Assembly (NCBI GenBank): GCA_963763325.1
Contig: CAVXOL010000024.1
Coordinates: forward strand, 186,001-250,000
Length of the DNA: 64,000 nucleotides
Direction of reading: 5' to 3'
DNA from: JBBECJ01 sp963763325
GTDB taxonomy: Bacteria; Chloroflexota; Chloroflexia; Thermomicrobiales; CFX8
Shown piece by piece: positions 27,661-36,022 of this stretch. Under the pieces are notes generated by a model. The model made no database searches. It was not told the origin of the DNA and saw nothing but the letters and a program-made list of their open reading frames with translations. The number at the start of each line of letters is the position of its first letter. The stretch's first letter is position 1. The translations under genes and the position numbers were made by a program.

Positions 27661-28030
27661 CTACTTGCTCCCATCGTGCTGCTCGGCAATCGACTGCAGG
27701 CCCTGTCGGTCAAAGCCTGTCACAAGCCGTCCTTCGGAGATCACCAGTGGCCGTCGGACCAGGGTTGGCTCCGCTACCATCGCTGCCAGCAGTTCTTCAT
27801 CGTCCATCGCGTCGATTTCAGCCCGTCGATCCCGATACACGCGCGAGCGCGTTGACAGGACATCCATGGGGACCGCATTGGCCGAGCGAAGAATCCGTCG
27901 CAGTTCGTCAGCGGTGAACCGATCCCGAAAGTAGTCGCGACGCTCGTAACGTAACTCCGTGATCGCTGAGGAACTCCTCAGCCTTCTTGCAACTGGTTCA
28001 GGTCGGGTGAACGTAGGCAGTAACCGGCAT
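27661..28030 (-). CDS. Spx/ArsC-family redox protein with predicted selenocysteine (in-frame TGA, one frameshift)
   Basis: Thioredoxin-fold Spx/ArsC/YffB family. ATG 28030 follows GGAGG by 4 nt. Translation: MPVTAYVHPT, TGA (codon 11, 28000-27998), TSCKKAEEFLSDHGVT, then after one surplus T at 27948/27949, YERRDYFRDRFTADELRRIL, STRSRVYRD, LVRRPLVI, to stop TAA/TGA at 27661. Corrected length is 122 aa, normal for the family. The TGA replaces the first Cys of the CxxC motif (normally P-T-C-T-S-C-K), the classical Cys-to-Sec position, and a SECIS-like hairpin follows 15 nt later. selA is in the window. Ordinary calling would start after the TGA in another frame. Likely role: thiol/selenol redox enzyme or regulator; arsenate reduction is possible but unproven. 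Cotranscribed with nfo. Alternative: TGC-to-TGA sequence error or pseudogene. Confidence 0.8.
27965..27982 (-). promoter_or_regulatory. Candidate bacterial SECIS hairpin
   Basis: Inside the Spx/ArsC-family reading frame, 15 nt after the TGA, the mRNA reads GCUGAGG-AGUU-CCUCAGC: a perfect 7-bp stem with a 4-nt loop whose second base is G followed by U. The distance from UGA to the loop (22 nt) and the GU in a small apical loop match what I recall of bacterial SECIS requirements for SelB binding. Confidence 0.7.
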
Positions 28031-28067
28031 TCAGCCTCCGCAATCGTGTACGTACATCTGTTCGGGG

Positions 28068-28076
28068 ATTGTATCA
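28068..28076 (-). promoter_or_regulatory. Extended -10 promoter of the Spx/ArsC-nfo operon
   Basis: TGATACAAT on the minus strand, about 38 nt before the ATG at 28030; TGn plus TACAAT is the extended -10 form common in this window. The only other feature of this 103-nt divergent gap is the start region of rfbD. Confidence 0.55.
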
Positions 28077-28133
28077 TCAGGTTGGTTCGCATCCGCAGCC
28101 GAGTCGTGAAAGGCGCTTCACCGATTGAGCACG

Positions 28134-28968
28134 ATGAGACGGGTCGTAATAACTGGCACGACCGGTCAGCTTGGCCATGCATTCGTTACGGCTCGGTCAA
28201 ACACTTGGGAAATCCTCCAGATCAACCGAAGAGACACAGACCTGCTGGATTGGCAGGTCGTGCGCGATCGTCTCGCGGCGTTCAAGCCTGACCTCGTTAT
28301 CCATGCCGCCGCCGCCACCGATGTCGACGGGTGCGAGCGTGAGCCGGAAATGGCGTTTCTCAGCAACGCACTGGCTACCCGCAACGTCGCTCAGGCCGCA
28401 GCAGCCTGCGAATGCGCAGCTCGTCTATATCTCAACCAACTTCGTCTTCGACGGCAGAAAGATCAGCCCATATCACGAGTTCGATGCGCCGCTGCCGATC
28501 AGTGTTTACGGAGCTTCGAAGTTGGCCGGAGAAATTGAAGCGCGGACCGCGACGGCACGCTGCCACATCGTCAGGACTGCAATGGTCTTCGCTCCCAAAG
28601 GTCGAAACTTCGTCCTCACGATGCAGCGCCTGATGAGCGAGCGAGATCGGATAACCGTCGTCGATGACCAATACGGCAACCCAACCTTCGCTCCCGACCT
28701 TGCCGAAGCAATCGGGAGAATTGTTGATGTCGCGCCGTTCGGCACCTATCACGTTACGAATTCAGGTACGGCGTCGTGGTTCGAATGGGCGCAGGAGATC
28801 GCCGCGATCAATGGCGCTTCAACGACGATCGAGCCGATCCCAGCCGCGGAATACCAGCGTGATGCCACGCCGCCTGCCAACGGAGTACTTGAATCTCTGG
28901 CGCTGGAGAAGCTTGGGATCATGCTGCCCGATTGGCGTGACGCGCTCCGTCGCTGTCTGTCATCATGA
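28134..28968 (+). CDS. rfbD: dTDP-4-dehydrorhamnose reductase (one frameshift)
   Basis: Last step of dTDP-L-rhamnose synthesis (RmlD). N-terminal NAD(P) loop VVITGTTGQLGHAF, DLVIHAAAATDVDGCE, NALATRNVA; then, one base out of frame from about 28409-28411, NAQLVYISTNFVFDGRK, the catalytic YGASKLAGE (YxxxK), IVRTAMVFAP and YGNPTFAPDLA. Removing one base makes a continuous enzyme of about 277 aa. Start ATG 28134 (a TTG at 28125 is an alternative). The 3' end overlaps the next glycosyltransferase by ATGA, so rhamnose donor and a transferase are made together. Confidence 0.9.
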
Positions 28969-29867
28969 CGACGGTCGATCTGATCATTCCGACCCTCAAT
29001 GCATCGGACTATCTGGCGAGGTGTCTCGACACGCTACACCATTCAACGTTTACAGACTTCAATCTCACCGTCTTCGATGATGGCTCAACCGAGGCCATCG
29101 CACCCGTCGTTCACGCGCGGTTCCCTGACGCAACGGTTATCCGGTCGGAGACGAACGTGGGCCTCGCCCGCGCGTTTAACCGGGCCATCGACGCCAGCGA
29201 GTCTCCCTACGTGGTGCTGCTGAACAACGATACGGAGGTCGAGCCAGCCTGGCTATCCGAACTGGTTGCCTGCGCTGACCGACATCCCGACGCTGGAAGC
29301 ATCGCCAGTAAGTTGCGACTGCTCTCCGACCGGCGCAAACTGCACTCAGCCGGCGACGGATGGTCGGTCCGCGGAATGCCGGTCAATCGCGGGGTCTGGC
29401 TCGATGACTTCGGCCAATATGACCGTGAGGAACCTGTCTTCGCTGCCTGTGGAGGAGCGGCACTCTATCGGAGGGCTGCCCTCGACGATCTCCGGGCACG
29501 GGATGGCTTCGCGTTCGACGAGCGCCTCTTCATGTACTGCGAGGATGTTGACCTCGCATGGCGATTGCAGACGGCCGGCTGGCCTTGCTTCTTCGCCCAT
29601 CGTGCCGTCGTCTATCATGCGTTGTCAGCGACGGGCGGAGGGACGCTCGCGAGCTACTTCGTGTCACGTAACGTTTGGCACGTTATGTCTCGCAGCGTTC
29701 CGGCAGAGTTCCTACAACCATACCGATCGCGAATCGCTGCCTATCATCTCGGCCGGGCGATCAAGAACGGTCGCCACGTCCGCGAACCAGCGGCACGCGC
29801 ATCTATTCGTGGGACGCTCGCTGGCCTGATGCAGTCGCGGGACGTCAGCGTCATGTGCGTGTCCTGA
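28965..29867 (+). CDS. GT2 glycosyltransferase, rhamnosyltransferase-like
   Basis: 300 aa GT-A transferase. VDLIIPTLNASDYLARCLDTL, FDDGSTEA, NVGLARAFNRAIDA, LLNNDTEVEPAWL (DxD-like), ACGGAALYRRAAL and FMYCEDVDLAWRLQTAGW are the signature of the rhamnosyl/GumK-like GT2 group (WbbL, RfbF). Starts on the ATGA overlap with rfbD. The last residues (MCVS) may be a frameshift artefact, because the next frame continues RVLTASEHNRILALLTDMGV to 29956. Confidence 0.88.
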   Translation: MTTVDLIIPTLNASDYLARCLDTLHHSTFTDFNLTVFDDGSTEAIAPVVHARFPDATVIRSETNVGLARAFNRAIDASESPYVVLLNNDTEVEPAWLSELVACADRHPDAGSIASKLRLLSDRRKLHSAGDGWSVRGMPVNRGVWLDDFGQYDREEPVFAACGGAALYRRAALDDLRARDGFAFDERLFMYCEDVDLAWRLQTAGWPCFFAHRAVVYHALSATGGGTLASYFVSRNVWHVMSRSVPAEFLQPYRSRIAAYHLGRAIKNGRHVREPAARASIRGTLAGLMQSRDVSVMCVS

Positions 29868-29948
29868 CCGCAAGCGAACACAATCGAATCCTCGCACTGC
29901 TCACCGACATGGGCGTCGCGCGATCCGACGCGGATGATTGCTACACTA

Positions 29949-30791
29949 ATGGCTGACGATCAGCCGAGTGTGGCTGGAACAAATCCCGCTCGATTGGGAT
30001 TGGTGACCTGGTCTGGAGCAGACACGCCGTTGGACGACAGCCAGAGGCCGGACCTGACAATCGTCGTGCCGGCCTACAACGAGGCGGAGCGTCTGCCACA
30101 GACGTTGTGCGCGATCGATCAATTCATCCTCGAATCGAAGTTGACCGTCGAACTGCTCATCGTCGACGACGGTAGTACCGACGATACCTATCGAATCGCT
30201 CAGGCACACGAGTCCTCGGCGGCACATTACGCGGTACTGTCCCTGCCGCACCGTGGGAAGGCCAACGCCGTCCGTGCTGGAATGCTGGCCGCCGCAGGGC
30301 GTCACGTGCTCTTCACAGACGCGGATCTCTCGACCCCAATCACCTACTCGACCAGACTGATCGCGGCCCTGGACAGCGGTGCTGATGTCGCGATTGGCTC
30401 GCGCGAAGGGATCGGCGCCACACGCGAGGGTGAGCCAGCCTACCGACACGTCATGGGACGTGTGTTCAACACCGTCGTTCGCGTCGTGGCAGTGCCGGGG
30501 ATCAACGACACACAATGCGGGTTCAAGGCGTTTCGCCGTGAGGCGGCGCAGGTCATCTTCTCCCGCACGCTCCTCCACGCTGGTGACGGCCACGTGCGTG
30601 GCCCGCGCGTTACGGGCTTCGACGTTGAGGTGCTCTTCATCGCACGGAAGACAGGTTACGAAGTGGTCGAAGTCCCGGTATATTGGAAGCATGTTGCCGG
30701 TAGCAAAGTTCAGCCACTTCCGGATTCATTCCGGATGTTCGCGGACGTCCTGCGGGTGCGCTGGAACGCATTTCGTGGTCGATACAACTAG
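29949..30791 (+). CDS. GT2 glycosyltransferase, dolichyl/polyprenyl-phosphate sugar synthase-like
   Basis: About 280 aa. LTIVVPAYNEAERLPQTL, LLIVDDGSTDDTYRIA, RGKANAVRAGMLAAAGRHVL, FTDADLSTPI (DxD) and GSREGIGATR, then NDTQCGFKAFRREAA, FDVEVLFIARKTGYEVVEVPV. This pattern matches eukaryote-like dolichyl-phosphate beta-glucosyltransferases of GT2 that charge a lipid carrier. No transmembrane segment. Start ATG 29949 or 29934 in the same frame; no strong Shine-Dalgarno for either. Likely part of the same surface glycan cluster as rfbD. Confidence 0.87.
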   Translation: MADDQPSVAGTNPARLGLVTWSGADTPLDDSQRPDLTIVVPAYNEAERLPQTLCAIDQFILESKLTVELLIVDDGSTDDTYRIAQAHESSAAHYAVLSLPHRGKANAVRAGMLAAAGRHVLFTDADLSTPITYSTRLIAALDSGADVAIGSREGIGATREGEPAYRHVMGRVFNTVVRVVAVPGINDTQCGFKAFRREAAQVIFSRTLLHAGDGHVRGPRVTGFDVEVLFIARKTGYEVVEVPVYWKHVAGSKVQPLPDSFRMFADVLRVRWNAFRGRYN

Positions 30792-30806
30792 CCGAAGGTT
30801 GATGTG

Positions 30807-31493
30807 ATGCGGGGTAGCCTCTCAGAATTCACCCTCGCCCAGTTGCTCCAGTTCTTCGCTCTCGCGGAGCGGTCGGGAACCGTCGTCGTCCAGGCCGCTG
30901 GCCGCGAGTCCAGACTTCTCGTCGAAGGGGACCGAATCATCGGCTGGGGAAAAGACGATTATGACGTTCGTGAACCCCTGCTTGCTTGCGAAATGCTCTC
31001 GGCGTCGGTCTATCAGGCGATTGCAGCCGTCCAGCCGCGCCTGGACACGCCAGGTCTTTCGTTTGTCGTTCGCAACCTGATCGAACCCGAACGCTGGGAG
31101 GCTTTCGCTCAGCGGCAACTCGAGCAGGACATCTATCCACTGCTGAGTATCGAAGAAGGCGACTTCGAGATTCAGATCCTGCGGAATCCGCCATCACCAT
31201 TGCGTTTCTCGATCCCGATCAACTCCATGATCCTCGACGGCTCGCGCTGGGAGTCAGAGATGGAGGCTGCCGCGCAGGAGGGTTACCAGCTCGACGGGCA
31301 GTGGCGACGATCGAGCGGCTCGTTCCCGGCCGCTCAGGTGCGACTCAACGGGCTTGAGTGGATGGTCTGGGCAATCGTCACACAGCCGCTGGCGATTCGA
31401 GATATCGCTCGCCGGCTCTGCGTCCCAGACCTTGAGACGATCACCTCGATCAAGCGCTTACGAACCCTGAACCTGATCGAAGAGTGTGAGTGA
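30807..31493 (+). CDS. DUF4388 (PATAN-like) domain protein
   Basis: 228 aa. N-terminal DUF4388: RGSLSEFTLAQLLQFFALAE, SGTVVVQ, RLLVEGDRIIGW. The C-terminal part (WMVWAIVTQPLAIRDIARRL, TSIKRLRTLNLIEECE) looks like a winged-helix-type module. Such proteins are found with signalling or gliding/type-IV-pilus systems but function is not established. ATG 30807 has GAAGG at 30794-30798; a GTG precedes it directly. Overlaps convergent aroM by 36 nt. Confidence 0.8.
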   Translation: MRGSLSEFTLAQLLQFFALAERSGTVVVQAAGRESRLLVEGDRIIGWGKDDYDVREPLLACEMLSASVYQAIAAVQPRLDTPGLSFVVRNLIEPERWEAFAQRQLEQDIYPLLSIEEGDFEIQILRNPPSPLRFSIPINSMILDGSRWESEMEAAAQEGYQLDGQWRRSSGSFPAAQVRLNGLEWMVWAIVTQPLAIRDIARRLCVPDLETITSIKRLRTLNLIEECE

Positions 31494-32162
31494 GACGTCG
31501 ACAGTCTCCCGCAGGACAGCGCCGACGATCCCATTGGCGAGGATAACGGGCGTCGTCGTCGCCCGACGTGCGTCTGCCAGCATCCTACGATCGAACCCCA
31601 TGCAATCCAGGACGATCGCCTGCGCACCGTCAGCCACCAAACGGCCTACTTCGGACGCGACCGTGTCTGCCTCGCTATATGGAGACGCAACCGCCGTGAC
31701 GGTCGATCGCGACGCTGTCGTCCATTTCGCCACCATCGTGTCATGTTGCCCCGCGTGAGGCATCAGCACTCCGAGCGTGCCGACTGGTAACAGCGCGTCG
31801 ACGATGTTTATTAGCAGCCGGTCAGGGTAGATCAGCAGTGACTCCCGACCGAGCGGAGGGAACCCACCCGTGCAGAGCACGCAGATCGTGCCGCAACCTT
31901 CGTCTTCGAGCCGATAGACTGCCTGTTGGAGATAGGGCATCACGCGCTTCTTACCGATGACCACCTCACGCCCGTCGCGCAACCGCGTCACGAGCGGCTG
32001 GTCGTCAGCCGATGGAGTGAGCGAACCGATCTCATGATGGTCGAGGAAATCGAGAGCGCCTGCCTCAAGAATCTGACCCGTTACAGACTCGCCAAACATC
32101 GATCTCACGACGTCGTCGCGCGGTGACTGTCCGATTGTGACCAGCCCGAGCATCGCCTTCAT
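31458..32162 (-). CDS. AroM-family protein
   Basis: 234 aa. LGLVTIGQSPRDDVV, GALDFL, the long conserved KKRVMPYLQQAVYRLEDEGC, LCTGGFPPL, GVLMPHAGQ, ASPY and IVLDCMGFDRRML match the AroM family, an Asp/Glu-racemase-like fold with two conserved Cys (here in LCTGGF and LDCMG) whose function is unknown. ATG 32162 or 32153 as start. Divergent from the histidine kinase gene. Confidence 0.85.
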   Translation of the reverse strand: MKAMLGLVTIGQSPRDDVVRSMFGESVTGQILEAGALDFLDHHEIGSLTPSADDQPLVTRLRDGREVVIGKKRVMPYLQQAVYRLEDEGCGTICVLCTGGFPPLGRESLLIYPDRLLINIVDALLPVGTLGVLMPHAGQHDTMVAKWTTASRSTVTAVASPYSEADTVASEVGRLVADGAQAIVLDCMGFDRRMLADARRATTTPVILANGIVGAVLRETVDVSLTLFDQVQGS

Positions 32163-32207
32163 CCTTCGTTCGTCAACACGGCCGAACATCGTGTTGGAAA
32201 CCGCGTC

Positions 32208-32216
32208 TGTTATACT
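32208..32216 (+). promoter_or_regulatory. Extended -10 promoter candidate for the histidine kinase
   Basis: TGTTATACT (TGn-TATACT) lies 49 nt before ATG 32265; no -35 at the right distance. Confidence 0.45.
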
Positions 32217-32264
32217 CGCTGCGACGACAAGTGAACGCAATATGGGCCTGAGTTCGACGTCTTG

Positions 32265-33422
32265 ATGGCAGCAGGTCATTCAGCACAGACCGCGCTGGCT
32301 ACTGCGTGCAAGTCAGACTGCGATTCAGACGATGGGAAGTATTTCGTGCCGACCCCCCCGGGTCAAACTCTCGATGACGTAACCAGGGCTGCGGCAACGG
32401 CGACTCAGGCGTTGGAAGCCCGCCTTGCAACGCTCGCCGCGTCTGTCGAGCAGATCAAGCACGACCTCGATACCACTCGATCCAGGATTCAACGCGACCG
32501 CGAAGAAATGGACATCGAGTACTCCCTCGAAACCGGATCCTCCTACGTCGTCGAAGCTCCTGACAGCGGCGATCTCCGTGAGCAGGAGCGGCTGTTCACC
32601 CAACAAACGATTCGCGCAGCCGCATTGCAGCGACAGCTAACCGAATTCATGACGCTGATCGCTATTTCTGCCCGTCAGCTCGGTTCGAATGGTGACGTTC
32701 CTGGCGTCGACGCCCAGACTCAGGCAGCGATTCGCTCAGCCGGTGTCGAAGCACAGGAGAACGAGCGACATCGACTCGCACGCGAGATCCACGACGGTCC
32801 CGCCCAGGCGCTCGCCAACGCAATCATCGCGCTCGAATTCGTTGAACGCGCTATTCGCGCCGGTGGAGAAGGGTCTGCCGCCAGGGCGCAGGAAGAGGTC
32901 GAACGAATCAAGTCAACGCTTCGAGAAGGGTTGACCGAGATTCGGCGATTCATCTTCGACCTTCGACCGACGATGCTGCAGGATCGCGGCCTCGTCGCCA
33001 CAGTCGAGCATTACATCGCAACCTATCAGTCACTCTTCCCGATGGCCATTGAGTTCCAGGCGACCGACGAATTCTCGCGTCTGACCGTCGATCAGGAACT
33101 GACGGCATTCCGCGTCATCCAGGAGTCGATCCAGAACGCCCGTAAGCATGCTCGCGCATCTCGAGTCGTCGTCGGCGTCCGCAACGACAACTCCACACTC
33201 GTTGTCACGATTGAGGACAACGGACGTGGCTTTTCGCCAGAGCGCGTGACGACACACATGATGGGTGGCGCCGGGTTGCGTGGCATGCAGGAGCGCGCGG
33301 CACTTGTCGGCGGTGAAATCGATATCAAGAGCGCTCCCGGCGACGGCACGTGTATCGTGCTTTCGTTGCCGTTGACCGGAGGTGACTCAAAATCTGTCAC
33401 GTCCGATGTTGATGTCAGCTAG
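32265..33422 (+). CDS. Cytoplasmic NarL/DegS-type sensor histidine kinase
   Basis: About 385 aa with no transmembrane segment. N-terminal coiled coil (residues about 45-90 and 105-160) resembles the DegS sensing region. HisKA_3 dimerisation domain with phosphoacceptor His in RHRLAREIHDGPAQALANAI, RRFIFDLRPTML, then HATPase_c with QESIQNARKHARAS (N box), EDNGRGFS and GAGLRGMQERAALVGG (G boxes). GTG 32346 preceded by GGGAAG is a plausible alternative start. Pairs with the LuxR-type regulator 122 nt downstream. Confidence 0.9.
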   Translation: MAAGHSAQTALATACKSDCDSDDGKYFVPTPPGQTLDDVTRAAATATQALEARLATLAASVEQIKHDLDTTRSRIQRDREEMDIEYSLETGSSYVVEAPDSGDLREQERLFTQQTIRAAALQRQLTEFMTLIAISARQLGSNGDVPGVDAQTQAAIRSAGVEAQENERHRLAREIHDGPAQALANAIIALEFVERAIRAGGEGSAARAQEEVERIKSTLREGLTEIRRFIFDLRPTMLQDRGLVATVEHYIATYQSLFPMAIEFQATDEFSRLTVDQELTAFRVIQESIQNARKHARASRVVVGVRNDNSTLVVTIEDNGRGFSPERVTTHMMGGAGLRGMQERAALVGGEIDIKSAPGDGTCIVLSLPLTGGDSKSVTSDVDVS

Positions 33423-33544
33423 TCATGGTGTCGTCGTTTCACAAATAAGTACTTTGGTATCCCGGTCATCCGGCCCAATTCGACGGATAATTGAGCCAGG
33501 GCGGATGAGCCGTCGATCGAGCTCACGACAGACAGGTGGGGCAA

Positions 33545-34264
33545 ATGCATCCAATGCAACGGGTCCAGATATTGATCGTGGACGATCATCCGCTCTTCCG
33601 ACGCGGTATCAAGTGGAGCCTCGAGAGCGAGTCAGACCTCGTCGTTGGCGGTGAGGCCTCAGACGGCCACGAAGCGCTTGCGATGGCGGATCGGATTAGT
33701 CCGGACATCGTTCTTCTGGATATCAACATGCCCGGCATGAGTGGCATCGAGGTCGCTCGCCTGCTCAAGCGGCGTCATCCTCGACTTGGCATCGTCATCC
33801 TGACGATGCATGAGGACGATGAGCAACTCTTCAACGCCATCCGTGTTGGAGCCGCTGCCTACTGCACGAAGGACGTCGATCCATCGCTGATTATCGGAAT
33901 CATCCGTCGCGTCGCGCGTGGCGAGTACCTGATCAACGAAAATGTCCTCTCGCACCCATTCGTCGCGTCGCGAGTGCTCGACCAGTTCCGCGAGCTGGCC
34001 CGGATGGACCAGGAGTCGGACTCGGTCTTCTCGCCACTGACGCCTCGTGAGGTCGAGATCCTCGACTGCGTCGCGCGCGGCAACAGCAACAAGGAGATCG
34101 CCGTCTTCCTCGGCATTTCCGACCAGACCGTCAAGAACCACATCACATCGATCCTGCGCAAGCTCCAGGTCAACGACCGGACCCAGGCCGTCATCTACGC
34201 GTTGCGACATGGCTGGATCAAGCTCGAAGGTGATGAGGCGACGGCTGGGGCAGCAAAGACCTGA
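33545..34264 (+). CDS. NarL/FixJ-family response regulator
   Basis: 239 aa. Receiver domain with acidic pair VDDHP, phospho-Asp59 in VLLDINMPGMSG, Thr in VILTMHEDD and Lys in YCTKDVD; C-terminal LuxR-type HTH (LTPREVEILDCVARGNSNKE, QTVKNHITSILRKLQVNDRT). Cognate to the preceding cytoplasmic kinase. Start ATG 33545; GTG 33536 and ATG 33554 are in frame too. Converges on mutL with an 18-nt gap. Confidence 0.93.
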   Translation: MHPMQRVQILIVDDHPLFRRGIKWSLESESDLVVGGEASDGHEALAMADRISPDIVLLDINMPGMSGIEVARLLKRRHPRLGIVILTMHEDDEQLFNAIRVGAAAYCTKDVDPSLIIGIIRRVARGEYLINENVLSHPFVASRVLDQFRELARMDQESDSVFSPLTPREVEILDCVARGNSNKEIAVFLGISDQTVKNHITSILRKLQVNDRTQAVIYALRHGWIKLEGDEATAGAAKT

Positions 34265-34282
34265 ACCAACGGAGCCGCAACG

Positions 34283-36022
34283 CTAGCGTCGGGAGAACTG
34301 CTTCTCCAGTTCCTCAGCCGTCATCCGGAGCATCGTCGGTCGGCCGTGTCCACATGCGAGCGGTGACGAGCACGACTCGAGTTGCGTCACGAGTTCGCGC
34401 ATCTCCAGTAGCGACAATGCCTGCCCTGCTCGAATCGACGTATGGCAGGCAGCGCTGATTGCCAGCGATTCGAGCCGGTTCGTTCCACGCCCACCTCTGT
34501 CCATCTCATCCAGCATCAGCTGCAATACCTTCGCAGGCTCCCGAACCTTCAGAACTGCCGGTACGGCTCGGACGAGAACTGTTGATCCACCAAACTCCTC
34601 GATCTCAAAGCCGACAGCAACCAGCTCGTCACGGCACGAAACGTACGTCTCCCATTCGCGAGCCGAGAGCACGACCTGGACTGGATGCAACATCAGTTGC
34701 CGATCAGCCGATCGCGTCTCGAATCCGGGCATCAGCGATTCGAACAGGATTCGTTCGTGGGCGGCGTGCTGATCGATGAGATACATACCGTCCGGACCCT
34801 CGGCGATGATGAACATCGACGCGATCTGTCCCAGGACCCGCAAAACAGGCAACTTCTTCCCACCGGCCGTCGGTGTCGAATCGTCGGCCACCGACGTGGG
34901 ATGGGCAATCGACTCGGGGAGACCGTGAGGATCAGCCTGCCTCTCAGGGTGTGCAAGCGAAAGCCGTCGCTGAATCGTCCAGTCATCGAGCGGAGATGAA
35001 ACAATCGTCGGGATCGTCCGTGGAGCCGCGTGACCAATGATCGCTTCACGCGTGGCACGTTGGACGAGCGCGAAGACGAGCCGCTCGTCGGCGAATCGAA
35101 CCTCAGCCTTTGTGGGGTGAACGTTGACATCAATCCGGTCAGCAGGCACGTCAACATGAATGCAGCCGATCGGGTGGCGACCGATCATCAAGAGCGTATG
35201 GTACGCCTGCTCGAAGGCTGTCGATAGCTGCCGAGAGGTTATCAACCGTCCCTGGGCGAACAGAAACTGCTGCTGGCGCGTCGCCCGGTCTAGTTCGGGA
35301 AGCGACACAACGCCGTCGATCTCGAAGCCCTCCGGTATTTCTTCTGGCCGACGGAGCCGAACCAGCGAGCCCGCGATATCCGCTCCCCAGACGGAAACAG
35401 CTGCTCCGATTGCGTCACCACTTCCGTCGGTCGCGAACATTCGCCGGCCATCGACCTCAAGCGAAAAGGCTATCGACGGATATGCGAGCGCATAGCCAGT
35501 CACGATCCGCGCGACATAGTTCGCCTCTGTCTGCGGCTGGCGCAGAAACTTTCGACGCGCCGGAAGGTTCGCGAACAAGTCGCGCGCCGAGATGGCGGTG
35601 CCACCTCCCCAGGCGGCGTGACGCACTGGTTGGACTTCGCCAAAGACGACTCGCAGCATGCCTCCAGCCTGTTCACCTGCTGCTAGCGACTGGATTCGCA
35701 GGTCGGACACGGCAGACAGCGAAGCAAGCGCTTCGCCCCGGAATCCGAGCGTCGTCAACGACTTCAGGTCGTCAATCGAATCGATCTTGGAGGTTGCGTG
35801 TCGTTCGATCGCCAGCGAGAGATCGTCAAACGCGATCCCGCGGCCATCGTCACGCACTTCGAGTGAATCGGTTCCACCGCCGGTAATCGAGACGTCGATC
35901 CGGCGCGCACCCGCGTCGATCGCGTTTTCAACCAGCTCCTTGACGGCTGCAGCCGGCCGCTCGATCACCTCGCCTGCGGCGATCTTGCCGACTGTCTCGT
36001 GTGTCAGCCGTCGAATGCCCAT
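34283..36022 (-). CDS. mutL: DNA mismatch repair protein MutL
   Basis: 579 aa. GHKL ATPase domain: GKIAAGEVIERPAAAVKELV, ENAIDAGA, DDGRGI, ATSKI, TLGFRGEALAS. Long linker, then the C-terminal dimerisation domain carrying the metal endonuclease motif DQHAAHERILFE and CHTSIRAG plus C-S-S-P-L-A-C-G-H-G-R-P-T. This is therefore the nicking type of MutL used by bacteria without MutH. The ATG overlaps the stop of mpg (TGATG), so it is translationally coupled and lies third in the valS-mpg-mutL operon. mutS not in window. Confidence 0.95.
   Translation of the reverse strand: MGIRRLTHETVGKIAAGEVIERPAAAVKELVENAIDAGARRIDVSITGGGTDSLEVRDDGRGIAFDDLSLAIERHATSKIDSIDDLKSLTTLGFRGEALASLSAVSDLRIQSLAAGEQAGGMLRVVFGEVQPVRHAAWGGGTAISARDLFANLPARRKFLRQPQTEANYVARIVTGYALAYPSIAFSLEVDGRRMFATDGSGDAIGAAVSVWGADIAGSLVRLRRPEEIPEGFEIDGVVSLPELDRATRQQQFLFAQGRLITSRQLSTAFEQAYHTLLMIGRHPIGCIHVDVPADRIDVNVHPTKAEVRFADERLVFALVQRATREAIIGHAAPRTIPTIVSSPLDDWTIQRRLSLAHPERQADPHGLPESIAHPTSVADDSTPTAGGKKLPVLRVLGQIASMFIIAEGPDGMYLIDQHAAHERILFESLMPGFETRSADRQLMLHPVQVVLSAREWETYVSCRDELVAVGFEIEEFGGSTVLVRAVPAVLKVREPAKVLQLMLDEMDRGGRGTNRLESLAISAACHTSIRAGQALSLLEMRELVTQLESCSSPLACGHGRPTMLRMTAEELEKQFSRR

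Noticed and set aside
27661..28182. Longer reading frame upstream of the Spx/ArsC domain starting at 28182
   Set aside because: Its first 75 residues have no family likeness and lack the redox motif, whereas the +1 frame gives a proper Spx/ArsC N-terminus with Shine-Dalgarno; the long frame is an accident of the surplus T.
29939..29947. TGCTACACT as promoter of the second GT2 gene
   Set aside because: It would place the transcription start inside or after the start codon; probably coincidental.
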